A stretch of 9,243 bases of DNA from Acidimicrobiia bacterium. Its GTDB lineage: Bacteria; Actinomycetota; Acidimicrobiia; Acidimicrobiales; Ilumatobacteraceae. Shown here one piece after another: positions 1-7,517 of the stretch. Below the pieces are notes generated by a model. That model searched no databases. It was not told the DNA's origin and saw nothing but the letters and a program-made list of their open reading frames with translations. The translations under genes were made by a program, and so were the position numbers. The stretch lies in assembly GCA_030425785.1 (NCBI GenBank), contig JAUHYJ010000108.1:1-9243 (forward strand), written 5' to 3'. The first letter of the stretch is position 1, and every line of letters starts with the position of its first letter.

Positions 1-920
<920 letters not shown>

Positions 921-926
921 GTGTCG

Positions 927-932
927 CCTTTC
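927..932 (-). promoter_or_regulatory. Ribosome binding site of clpC
   Basis: Read on the minus strand this is GAAAGG, followed by six bases (CGACAC) and then the ATG at 918-920. AAAGG can pair with the 3' end of 16S rRNA at a good distance. It fixes the clpC start and contrasts with the plus-strand genes of this window, most of which have no such site next to their start. Confidence 0.6.
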
Positions 933-938
933 GTGGTT

Positions 939-961
939 GGCGAATACGTGTGTTCACCTTA
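939..961 (-). promoter_or_regulatory. Candidate clpC promoter -10 box and overlapping inverted repeat
   Basis: On the minus strand TAAGGT (956-961) fits the actinobacterial TANNNT -10 pattern and would give a leader of roughly 29 bases that includes the ribosome binding site. I see no convincing -35 box. Overlapping and just downstream is an imperfect inverted repeat on the plus strand, GGCGAA (939-944), eight bases, TTCACC (953-958), with one mismatch between the arms. Actinobacterial clpC genes are often controlled by ClgR, whose site is a CGC/GCG-type inverted repeat. This one does not match the spacing I remember, so the regulator is unassigned. Confidence 0.3.
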
Positions 962-1036
962 TCGGCGACCACAACCTCTGCCTGGACGGCGCCCATGGCG
1001 ATCCTGTGGCGATGAGCGGCGCCGCTCGCTGCGCCG

Positions 1037-1042
1037 TAGCGT
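1037..1042 (+). promoter_or_regulatory. -10 box (TAGCGT) of the sigma-like fusion gene
   Basis: TAGCGT lies six bases before the GTG at 1049. The same box-to-start spacing is found before the prenyl synthase at 3579. Transcription would begin at or next to the GTG. No good -35 box is visible at 17-19 bases upstream. Confidence 0.4.
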
Positions 1043-1048
1043 GGTGGG

Positions 1049-3460
1049 GTGGCCACGCGAGGAAACGAGTGGATGGCGCTCGAGACACCGTCCGGGTTCG
1101 AGCGCTGCGTGCGAGGAAGTGTCCGCGAACTGTACGGCTACGTCGCGCTGCTGACCGGGCGTGATCGTGCCAAGACCGAGGCGCTGGTCACCGACGTCTA
1201 CCGGTCGCTGTTCCGCGCCGCTGCCGCAGGGCAACTCGACGCCGTGCGGCTCAGCTCGCTCCGCAGCGCGGGCCGGCGGCTGTGGCTGGACCGCAACGAC
1301 GCCGAGCTGGCCCGTCCGGCTCGCCTGAGCCCGGGCCCCGTGAGGTCGATCGCCGAGCTCAGCGTCATCGAGCGCGCGGTCGTCGTGCTGCGACACGTCA
1401 ACGGCATGTCCGACGAGCGCGCCGGTGACGAGCTCGGTCGTCCACCCGACGAGATCGCGGCCGTGACGGATCATGCGGTGCGCCGCCTGCGCGGGACGAC
1501 GGACACGTCCGGCGCCTGGGTGCGTGCGTACTTCGACGACTCGGTCGCGCCGCGTCCCGGGCTGGTCGACCGCATCGTCGCCGAACTCGGTCCGCGCGAC
1601 GACACGCCGGCGGACCTGGTGGACGAGGCGACGGCCGTCGACGAGCCGACGATGCCGATCGCCGCGGTCGCGCCGGGCGAACGCGACGACGGGGCCCCGG
1701 CCGGTGCGCCCCCGGCCGAGGATCCGCCGTCGGACTCGGCACCGCCGGACGAGCGGGAGCCCGACGCCCCGACCGAGCCGCTCCCGGTCGTCGGCCTGCT
1801 CGGCGAGGAACCGGCGGACGACGACCCTGCCGCGGACGAGCGGGAGGTCGATGCCGTGACCGAGCCGCTCCCCGTGGTCGACGTGCTCGGCGATGTGCCG
1901 CCCGACGACGGAGACGCCGACGGGTCGACTGACGGGTCCCACGATGTCGCCTCGGCGGGTGACGCGACCGATGCGATCGAACGCAGCTGGCGCGAGCTCA
2001 GCATCGCCGAGCTCGGGGCGGGGGCGACCGCCGCCGAGCTGCCTCGCGATGCCGACGCGGGCGACTCGGCCGACGAGCGCACCGATGCGTCGACGGTCGA
2101 TCGCGCCGAGCCGGCGCCCGATCCCGAGCTGCCCACCGCCGAGCTGCCGGCCACGGGCCCCGAGGCTCGCTCGGCCGGCACCGTGCTGCCGACCGCCGCG
2201 CCGATCGAGCCGCCACCGACGCGCCGCTGGTGGCCGATCGCACTCGTGGCCGTGCTCGCGGTGGCGTTGTTCGCCGCGTGGTGGTGGTTCGGGCGCGACG
2301 ACGGCTCCGCCAACACCGGGGACGTGGGGGCCGCCCCCGTGCCGACCGACGTCGTCACCACGACGCCGTCGACGGGGTCGGTCGCGCCGACGACGGTCGG
2401 CACGGCGTCGACCGTCCCCCCGACCACGGCGGACACCGGTACCCCGACCACGGTCCCGCCGGCTCCCGCCGCGGCGGCGGTGCTGCTCGACGGTGAGACC
2501 TCCGACCGTTACGACCCCGAGTGCGCGAGCTGGTACGCACAGCCGACTCCTGCGTCGCCGGCGCTGCCGGCGACGTTCGGGCCGCTCGGCGCATCCCCGG
2601 CCGTCAGCATCTCGATCCCGGACATCGTCGGGGTCGGCGCAACGGTCGTCGAGCCGGCCGGCGACGGGCTGCTCGTGGGGCTGCTCCAGTCCGAGCCCGA
2701 CGGCACCGGGTCGTCGACGCTGCTCGCCCGGGTCGGCATCGACGGGGTCGTGCACTGGGTCCGGTGCTACGACGAGACGCTCATCGTCGTCGGTGAACCG
2801 AACGGCGACCTCGACGCCGCCGTCGGCCGGTTCGTCGACGGCCAGCTCGGCTGGTACCTCGTGTCGATGGCCGACGGTGACATCTCCGACGCCGTCGACC
2901 CGGTGACCGAACTGGCGCTGAACGTCATCTACGAACGTGGCCCGGTCGATCCGGCCGGGCCGACCGCACGCTGGGAGGTCGGTGTGCTCACCGGCTTCGA
3001 CGCCGACGGGAACGTGATCTGGACCGACCCCGAGGTGTCGACGCTGAGCGGCGAGGGATTCGTCCTCGCCGTCGGCGACGACCTCGCGATCGCCAACGTC
3101 TGCGACGACGAGGCGTGCGAGCGCGGTCGGCTCCGGGCCTACGACCTCGAGACCGGCGAGCTCGTGTGGGAACGCGAGGGTGCCCGCAACGTCGCTGCCG
3201 TCGCGGACGGATATGCGTTGATCGGCCTGCCGGGCACGGGCTGGGAGCTCGTCGAGACGGCGGATGGGCAGACCGTCCCTGGCCAGACCTGGACCGACCC
3301 CGATGTCTTCACGACCCGCTGCTGCGGGGAGGGTGAGCGCTGGTTCACCGAGCGCATCGGTGGGGTCGTGGTGGCGGCGCGGCCCGACGCGATCGACCTC
3401 TGGCTCCCGGCCGACGCATCCGACGGCACCGTCGCCGCCGACCTCGCGCCGCCCGCCTGA
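1049..3460 (+). CDS. Membrane-spanning fusion: sigma-70/ECF-like N-terminus, acidic linker, PQQ-propeller-like exterior domain
   Basis: I recognise the parts but not the gene; 803 residues. Residues about 25-94 resemble sigma region 2: ELYGYVALLTGRDRAKTEA, LVTDVYRSLF, and RRLWLD ending at D81. Residues about 103-148 resemble region 4 (SVIERAVVVLRHVNGMSDER, then a helix-turn-helix-like stretch ending VRRLRG). A short helix follows (AWVRAYFDDSVAPRPGLVDR). Residues about 180-390 form an acidic, Pro-rich linker with a 29-residue duplication. Residues 394-414 form one membrane span (WWPIALVAVLAVALFAAWWW) preceded by RR, so the N-terminus should be cytoplasmic. Outside follow a Thr/Pro stalk (about 415-475) and a domain with PQQ-propeller-like DG..W or TG..W strands ending at W570, W658, W707 and W748. 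It has six cysteines (492, 573, 685, 690, 758, 759) that could form disulfides. The region 4 recognition helix is poorly conserved, so sigma activity is uncertain. Start: GTG 1049 suits a leaderless transcript; ATG 1073, with GAGGA nine bases upstream, is an equally serious choice (795 residues). Inferred role: a one-piece transmembrane regulator. Confidence 0.8.
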   Translation: MATRGNEWMALETPSGFERCVRGSVRELYGYVALLTGRDRAKTEALVTDVYRSLFRAAAAGQLDAVRLSSLRSAGRRLWLDRNDAELARPARLSPGPVRSIAELSVIERAVVVLRHVNGMSDERAGDELGRPPDEIAAVTDHAVRRLRGTTDTSGAWVRAYFDDSVAPRPGLVDRIVAELGPRDDTPADLVDEATAVDEPTMPIAAVAPGERDDGAPAGAPPAEDPPSDSAPPDEREPDAPTEPLPVVGLLGEEPADDDPAADEREVDAVTEPLPVVDVLGDVPPDDGDADGSTDGSHDVASAGDATDAIERSWRELSIAELGAGATAAELPRDADAGDSADERTDASTVDRAEPAPDPELPTAELPATGPEARSAGTVLPTAAPIEPPPTRRWWPIALVAVLAVALFAAWWWFGRDDGSANTGDVGAAPVPTDVVTTTPSTGSVAPTTVGTASTVPPTTADTGTPTTVPPAPAAAAVLLDGETSDRYDPECASWYAQPTPASPALPATFGPLGASPAVSISIPDIVGVGATVVEPAGDGLLVGLLQSEPDGTGSSTLLARVGIDGVVHWVRCYDETLIVVGEPNGDLDAAVGRFVDGQLGWYLVSMADGDISDAVDPVTELALNVIYERGPVDPAGPTARWEVGVLTGFDADGNVIWTDPEVSTLSGEGFVLAVGDDLAIANVCDDEACERGRLRAYDLETGELVWEREGARNVAAVADGYALIGLPGTGWELVETADGQTVPGQTWTDPDVFTTRCCGEGERWFTERIGGVVVAARPDAIDLWLPADASDGTVAADLAPPA
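1748..1921 (+). repeat. Two tandem 87-base (29-codon) units in the linker of the sigma-like fusion
   Basis: Units at 1748-1834 and 1835-1921 each begin with GACGAGCGGGAG and are in frame (residues 234-262 and 263-291). Both encode DERE..DA.TEPLPVV..LG.; 19 of 29 residues are identical. The units abut without a gap, which points to a tandem duplication within a disordered linker. A weaker DER-containing segment further on may be a decayed third unit. Confidence 0.75.
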
Positions 3461-3520
3461 TCCGTGTCGCGGTGACGCGGCGCGAACCGTGAGTGGTGGG
3501 TGAGCGGTCGGTGCCGGATC

Positions 3521-3547
3521 ACCTGCGTCAGGCCGACGCAGGTTTCC
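3521..3547 (+). terminator. Hairpin with short T-run; probable terminator of the sigma-like fusion gene
   Basis: ACCTGCGTC (3521-3529), loop AGGCC, GACGCAGGT (3535-3543) forms a perfect nine-base-pair GC-rich stem, followed by TTTCC at 3543-3547. It lies 60 bases after the stop of the upstream gene. The T-run is short, as often in high-GC actinobacteria. It also sits just upstream of, and touching, the -35 position of the next gene's promoter, so an operator role is possible. Overlapping outer arms ATCACC (3518-3523) and GGTGAT (3555-3560) could form an alternative, mutually exclusive pairing. Confidence 0.5.
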
Positions 3548-3566
3548 GGGTGGTGGTGATTCGGCC

Positions 3567-3572
3567 TAGCCT
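3567..3572 (+). promoter_or_regulatory. -10 box (TAGCCT) of the polyprenyl synthase gene, leaderless start
   Basis: TAGCCT is followed by six bases (GCGAGG) and the GTG start at 3579, the spacing expected if transcription begins at the start codon itself. The only purine-rich stretch (GCGAGG) abuts the GTG and is too close to act as a Shine-Dalgarno site. The -35 region (about 3543-3549) is poor. Confidence 0.5.
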
Positions 3573-3578
3573 GCGAGG

Positions 3579-4565
3579 GTGCCCACGGCGCCCGCCACGT
3601 CCCCGCTGTTCGCAATCCGCGGCATGGACGACGACCGCGCCCGGATCGAGGCGGCGATGCGCGCGTCGGTCGTCACCTCCGATCCGTATCTCACCGAGAT
3701 CGCGTCGCACCTGATCATCGCCGGCGGGAAGCGCCTGCGGCCGGTGCTGGCGGTCGCCGCCGGGCAGCTCGCGGGCGCCGGAGCGAGCGACGACGTCGTG
3801 CAGGGCGGTGTCGCGTGCGAGCTGGTCCACCTCGGTTCGCTCTACCACGACGACGTGATGGACGAGGCCGAGACCCGGCGCAGCGTCGAGACCGTCAACG
3901 CCCGCTGGGGCAACCTGCAGGCGATCCTCGCCGGCGACTTCCTGCTCTCGCGGGCGTCCGAGATCGCAGCGTCGCTCAGCACCGAGGTGGCCGGATTGCT
4001 CGCCCGCACCATCGGGTGGCTCTGCGAGGGCCAGATCGAGGAGCTGCGCCACACCTACGACATCGATCGCCCCGAGGAGAGCTACTTCCGCTCGATCCAC
4101 GGCAAGACCGCCTCGCTCTACGGCACCGCCGCGCGGATCGGCGGCATCGTCGCCGGGCTCGACCGCGACCGCATCGACGCACTCACCGAGTACGGCAACG
4201 CCTACGGCATGGTCTTTCAGATCGTCGACGACGTGCTCGACCTGACGGCGACGGCCGAGCAGCTCGGCAAGCCGGCGGGGCACGACATGGAGGAGGGCGT
4301 CTACACCCTTCCGGTGCTGCGCACCCTCGACGCCGGTGGCGCACTCGCGGACGAGCTGCGCGACCTGCTCGGGTCACCGCTCGACGCCGCCGAGCGCGAC
4401 AAGGCGCTCGCGATCGTGCGCGCCGGCGAGGGCATCGAGAACGCACTGGTGACCGCCCGGCGCTTCGTCGCCGACGCCGACGCCGCCTGCGACCGGCTCG
4501 GCGACTCGGACGTGGTCGCCGCCATGCGTGACGCCCCGGCAGCGCTGCTCGCCAGCGTGAGCTGA
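3579..4565 (+). CDS. Polyprenyl diphosphate synthase (trans-isoprenyl synthase, probably long-chain)
   Basis: Cytoplasmic all-alpha prenyltransferase that adds isopentenyl diphosphate units to an allylic diphosphate. The 328 residues match the family length. GGKRLRP at 49-55 binds the substrate diphosphate. The first Asp-rich motif is DDVMD at 91-95 and the second is DDVLD at 217-221, followed by QLGKPAGHDMEEG and YTLPVL. GHDMEEGV replaces the more usual Lys after EG by Val, a change I also recall from actinobacterial homologues. The residues four and five places before the first Asp motif are small (S87, G86). In this family that leaves the product tunnel open and favours long chains such as a menaquinone tail, so octa- or nonaprenyl diphosphate synthase is more likely than FPP or GGPP synthase. 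The GTG start at 3579 has a -10 box but no Shine-Dalgarno; an ATG at 3624 is the alternative. A MenJ-like gene lies 3 kb away; their M. tuberculosis counterparts (grcC1, menJ) are neighbours. Confidence 0.93.
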   Translation: MPTAPATSPLFAIRGMDDDRARIEAAMRASVVTSDPYLTEIASHLIIAGGKRLRPVLAVAAGQLAGAGASDDVVQGGVACELVHLGSLYHDDVMDEAETRRSVETVNARWGNLQAILAGDFLLSRASEIAASLSTEVAGLLARTIGWLCEGQIEELRHTYDIDRPEESYFRSIHGKTASLYGTAARIGGIVAGLDRDRIDALTEYGNAYGMVFQIVDDVLDLTATAEQLGKPAGHDMEEGVYTLPVLRTLDAGGALADELRDLLGSPLDAAERDKALAIVRAGEGIENALVTARRFVADADAACDRLGDSDVVAAMRDAPAALLASVS

Positions 4566-4592
4566 CCGCCTCCACGTCGAAAGCGTTAGGTT
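4562..4592 (+). promoter_or_regulatory. Promoter of trkAH in the 35-base gap, leaderless start
   Basis: TAGGTT at 4587-4592 fits the TANNNT -10 pattern and ends eight bases before the GTG at 4601. CTGACC at 4562-4567 matches TTGACA at four of six positions with a long 19-base spacer, and overlaps the stop codon of the upstream gene. No Shine-Dalgarno is seen before the GTG (TTCGGGCGCC). trkAH may therefore have its own promoter in addition to read-through from the prenyl synthase gene. Confidence 0.45.
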
Positions 4593-4600
4593 CGGGCGCC

Positions 4601-5944
4601 GTGCACGTGATCATCGTCGGAGCGGGCGAGGTCGGCTGGTACCTGGCGCAGCGGCTGGGCGCCGAACACCACGACGTCGTCGTCATCGAGCAGGACGAGG
4701 TGATCGCCCGTGCGCTCGGCGACGAACTCGACGTGCAGACCGTGGTCGGGAGCGGCACGCACCCGTCCGTGCTGCGCGCCGCCCGGGTCGAGCGGGCCGA
4801 CCTGGTCGCCGGTGTCACCCAGGACGACGAGGCGAACCTGATCTCGTCGGCGATCTCCAAGCAGCTCGGGGCCAAGCAGACGGTCGTCCGGCTCCAGACC
4901 GACGAGCTCCGCGGCCCCGACGGCCAGCACCTGCGCGAGCTGGTGAACGCCGACCTCATCATCGACCCCGACCTCGACACCGCCGAGGAGATCCTGCGGC
5001 TCGTCAGCGTGTCGGGCGCCGACGAGGTCTATCCGATGGCCGACGGCAACCTCGTCGTGCTCGGCGCGGTCGTCGGGCCCGACTCGGCGATGGTCGGGCG
5101 CACGCTCGCCGACGTCGGCGACTCGACCGACGAGTGGCGGTTCCTGTTCGGCTCCGTCACCCGCCACGGCGAGACGATCATCCCCCGCGGCGACCTCGCG
5201 CTCGAGCCCGGCGATCACGTGCGCGTGCTGTGCAACGCGAGCCGTCAACAGGACGCGCTCGAGGCGCTCGACGCCGTCGGCAAGCGGGTGCGGCGCGTGC
5301 TCGTACTCGGTGGCGGCTCCGTCGGCAGCCGGGTCGCCGAGCGACTGTCGACGACCGCCGACGTCACCCTCGTCGAGCGGGACTCCCTTCGTGCCGAGGC
5401 GCTCGCCGCCCGACTGCGCCGGGTCACGATCGTCCACGGCGACATCACCGACACCAACCTGCTCACCGAGGAGTCGGTGGCGACGACCGACGTCGTCATC
5501 GCCGCGACCGGTGAGGACACCGCGAACGTGCTGGCGTGCGCGTTCGCCGCCGCCGAGGGCGATGCGTTCACGGTCGCGGTGCTGCACCGGCTGGCGTTGC
5601 TGCCGCTCGTGCGCCAGTTCGGCATCGACGCTGCGCTCAGCCCGCGGACCGCGTCCGCGAACGCGGTGCTCCAGGCGCTGCGCGGCGGCACCGCGTCGGT
5701 GGCGACCTTCCTCGACTCCGACGTCGAGGTCGACGAGTTCGTCATCGGTGCCGGCAGCCCGGGCGACGGCGCACGCGTCGCGGACCTGCACCTGCCGCGG
5801 GCCGTGCTGCTCGGCGCGGTCGTTCGCTCGGACGGCACCAGCGAGATCGTGCGCGGGCACACCGAGCTGCACGCCGGCGAGCACGTCGTGCTCTTCGCAC
5901 GGCCGACGGCGCTGGCCGAGGTCCGGCGCGTGTTCGGCTCATGA
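4601..5944 (+). CDS. trkA: Trk system potassium uptake protein TrkA (double RCK regulatory subunit)
   Basis: Peripheral cytoplasmic subunit that binds nucleotides and gates the TrkH potassium channel. The 447 residues have the full two-fold TrkA architecture. The first RCK Rossmann domain begins HVIIVGAGEVGWYLAQRL with GAGEVG at 7-12 and an acidic residue (E30) closing the second strand (VVVIEQD), typical of NAD(H) binding. A first TrkA-C domain follows at about 140-220. The second Rossmann domain has RVLVLGGGSVGSRVAERL with GGGSVG at 237-242, and a second TrkA-C domain covers about 365-445. Both dinucleotide sites look intact. E. coli TrkA is of similar size (458), whereas KtrA has one RCK half only. 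The GTG start directly precedes HVIIVGAGE, leaving no room for a later start. The stop overlaps the trkH start as ATGA (5941-5944). Confidence 0.95.
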   Translation: MHVIIVGAGEVGWYLAQRLGAEHHDVVVIEQDEVIARALGDELDVQTVVGSGTHPSVLRAARVERADLVAGVTQDDEANLISSAISKQLGAKQTVVRLQTDELRGPDGQHLRELVNADLIIDPDLDTAEEILRLVSVSGADEVYPMADGNLVVLGAVVGPDSAMVGRTLADVGDSTDEWRFLFGSVTRHGETIIPRGDLALEPGDHVRVLCNASRQQDALEALDAVGKRVRRVLVLGGGSVGSRVAERLSTTADVTLVERDSLRAEALAARLRRVTIVHGDITDTNLLTEESVATTDVVIAATGEDTANVLACAFAAAEGDAFTVAVLHRLALLPLVRQFGIDAALSPRTASANAVLQALRGGTASVATFLDSDVEVDEFVIGAGSPGDGARVADLHLPRAVLLGAVVRSDGTSEIVRGHTELHAGEHVVLFARPTALAEVRRVFGS

Positions 5945-7455
5945 GCGACCGCATGATGGGCTCGCTCGCCCGCGACCTGGGCGAGCGGTGGGGTCGGACC
6001 TACGAGACGCTCATCGGCCACATCGTCGGGCTCACGCTCGCCGTGGCCGGGCTCGGCATCGCAGCGTCCGGGATCGTCGACGCCCTCCGCGGCGGGCCCG
6101 ACGTCGTCCTGCTGGTCGTACTCGGCGCCGTCGTGGCGACGGTCGGGTTCGCCATGTGGCGCCTCACCGTCCTGCCACGCCAGATCCGCATCCTCGACGT
6201 GTTCCTCACGGTGACGATGGCATGGGTCGTGCTCGCCGTCGTCGGTGCGCTGCCGTACGTCTTCACCGGGTGGATCCCGGCGTTCGACAACGCCATGTTC
6301 GAGTCGATCTCCGGGTTCACGACCACGGGCGCGACGGTGCTGCGGCCCATCGAGGGCACCGGCCCCGGCATCCTGTTCTGGCGGTCGGTCACCCAGTGGA
6401 TGGGTGGCATGGGCGTGATCGTGCTCGTCGTCGCCGTGCTGCCGACCGTCGGCTCGGGCGGCATGAGCTTGCTCGAGGCCGAGGCCCCCGGCCCGACCGG
6501 TGAGCGGCTGACGCCGCGCGTCCGCCAGACGGCACGGCGTCTGTGGGCGGTCTACATCGGGTTCACGATCGTGCTCGGCGCCGCGTACATGGTCGCCGGC
6601 ATGTCGCTGTTCGACGCGACGGCGCACAGCTTCACGACGGTGTCGACCGGCGGGTTCTCGCCGTACAACTCGTCGCTCGGGCACTTCGACTCGGCGGCGA
6701 TCGAGTGGATCTGCATCGTGGCGATGTTCCTCGCGGGCTCCAGCTTCACGCTGCTGTACCGCGCGATCCGGGGACGGCCGGGGCCGATGCTGCGCTCGAA
6801 GGAGTTCCACCTGTACACCGTGGTCGTGCTGGTCGTGGCGACGATCCTGTTCGTGGTCAACGAGGCGGCCGGCTCCGTCGCCGACCGGATCCGAGGCGCG
6901 TTGTTCACGACGCTCACGGTCGTGTCGACGACCGGGTACGCGACCGACGACTTCGGCTCGTGGTCCGATGCCGCCCAGGCGGTGATCATCATCCTGCTGC
7001 CGATCGGCGCCATGGCCGGCTCGACCGCGGGCGGCGTGAAGATGGTCCGCGTGCTCGCCGTCGCGAGCTACACGCACCGTGAGGCCCTGCGGCACCTGCA
7101 CCCGCGTCTCGTCCGCCCGGTGCGGGTGGGCGGCGGCATCCTGCCCGACGTCGTCGCCGCGAAGATCGTCGGGTTCCTCGTCCTCGCGCTGGCCACGTTC
7201 GGCGGTGGCGCCCTGCTGATCGCGATGACCGGCCCCGACCTGATCACCTCGTTCTCCGCAGCCGGCACGGCGTTCGGGAACGTGGGCCCCGGACTGTCCG
7301 ACGTCGGGCCCACCAACGACTTCCTCGAACTGCCCCGGTTCGCCCGCTGGGTGACGATGGGTCAGATGCTGCTCGGTCGCCTCGAGATCTACCCGGTGAT
7401 CCTCGCCCTGTCGGTCGTCACCCTGCGCCGCCGCCACCGCGACCTCGACGTCTGA
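5941..7455 (+). CDS. trkH: Trk system potassium uptake protein TrkH (channel-forming subunit)
   Basis: Integral membrane subunit of the Trk potassium importer. The 504 residues contain about ten hydrophobic helices arranged as four M1-P-M2 modules. The four pore loops are recognisable: GFTTTGAT with G130, STGGFS with G237, STTGYAT with G332, and FGNVGPG at 445-451. These glycines line the potassium filter. The third-module M2 segment carries IGAMAGSTAGGVKMVR, the conserved intramembrane gating loop, and the last module has GRLEIYPV, whose Arg belongs to the gate. All these agree with TrkH/TrkG rather than a sodium-coupled symporter of another family. The ATG at 5941 overlaps the trkA stop by four bases, so the two are translationally coupled and made together. 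Codons in this frame stay open upstream inside trkA, but an earlier start would only read trkA in the wrong frame. Confidence 0.95.
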   Translation: MSDRMMGSLARDLGERWGRTYETLIGHIVGLTLAVAGLGIAASGIVDALRGGPDVVLLVVLGAVVATVGFAMWRLTVLPRQIRILDVFLTVTMAWVVLAVVGALPYVFTGWIPAFDNAMFESISGFTTTGATVLRPIEGTGPGILFWRSVTQWMGGMGVIVLVVAVLPTVGSGGMSLLEAEAPGPTGERLTPRVRQTARRLWAVYIGFTIVLGAAYMVAGMSLFDATAHSFTTVSTGGFSPYNSSLGHFDSAAIEWICIVAMFLAGSSFTLLYRAIRGRPGPMLRSKEFHLYTVVVLVVATILFVVNEAAGSVADRIRGALFTTLTVVSTTGYATDDFGSWSDAAQAVIIILLPIGAMAGSTAGGVKMVRVLAVASYTHREALRHLHPRLVRPVRVGGGILPDVVAAKIVGFLVLALATFGGGALLIAMTGPDLITSFSAAGTAFGNVGPGLSDVGPTNDFLELPRFARWVTMGQMLLGRLEIYPVILALSVVTLRRRHRDLDV

Positions 7456-7469
7456 CGGTTCCGTACCGT
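7455..7469. terminator. Weak hairpin between convergent trkH and the MenJ-like gene
   Basis: The 62-base gap 7456-7517 separates two genes that face each other. ACGGT (7455-7459), loop TCCGT, ACCGT (7465-7469) is a perfect five-base-pair stem starting at the last base of the trkH stop codon. No T-run follows on either strand. It may help to end one or both transcripts, but it is a minimal structure. Confidence 0.22.
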
Positions 7470-7517
7470 GCGCCGGCGGTGCCACACCCGACCGGCCCCG
7501 GACCGCGTGGACGGGGG

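Noticed and set aside
939..958. ClgR or CIRCE operator before clpC
   Set aside because: The inverted repeat lacks the nine-base CIRCE arms and does not match the ClgR spacing I remember, so I kept it only as an unassigned imperfect repeat.
1748..1921. Tandem repeat as a mobile or CRISPR-type element
   Set aside because: Only two in-frame coding units with amino-acid-level conservation and no spacers; it is a protein-internal duplication.
959..2755. 598-codon minus-strand open frame opposite the sigma-like fusion
   Set aside because: Arg-rich, repetitive composition and no family features. The plus frame has a coherent domain order and a promoter-like upstream sequence.
3624..3626. Internal ATG as the prenyl synthase start
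   Set aside because: No Shine-Dalgarno before it, whereas the GTG at 3579 has a -10 box at leaderless distance.
4586..5884. 432-codon minus-strand open frame opposite trkA
   Set aside because: A mirror of trkA codon bias, with no start context and no recognisable domain.
5245..7485. Very long open frame (746 codons) on the minus strand across trkA and trkH
   Set aside because: It is antisense to two clear gene products with intact motifs. Its translation is Arg/His/Asp-rich low complexity with no recognisable domain, as expected from high-GC codon bias.
7470..7517. Additional GC-rich inverted repeats in the convergent gap (CGCCGGCG palindrome and others)
   Set aside because: Stems of four base pairs or overlapping palindromes are expected by chance at this GC content.
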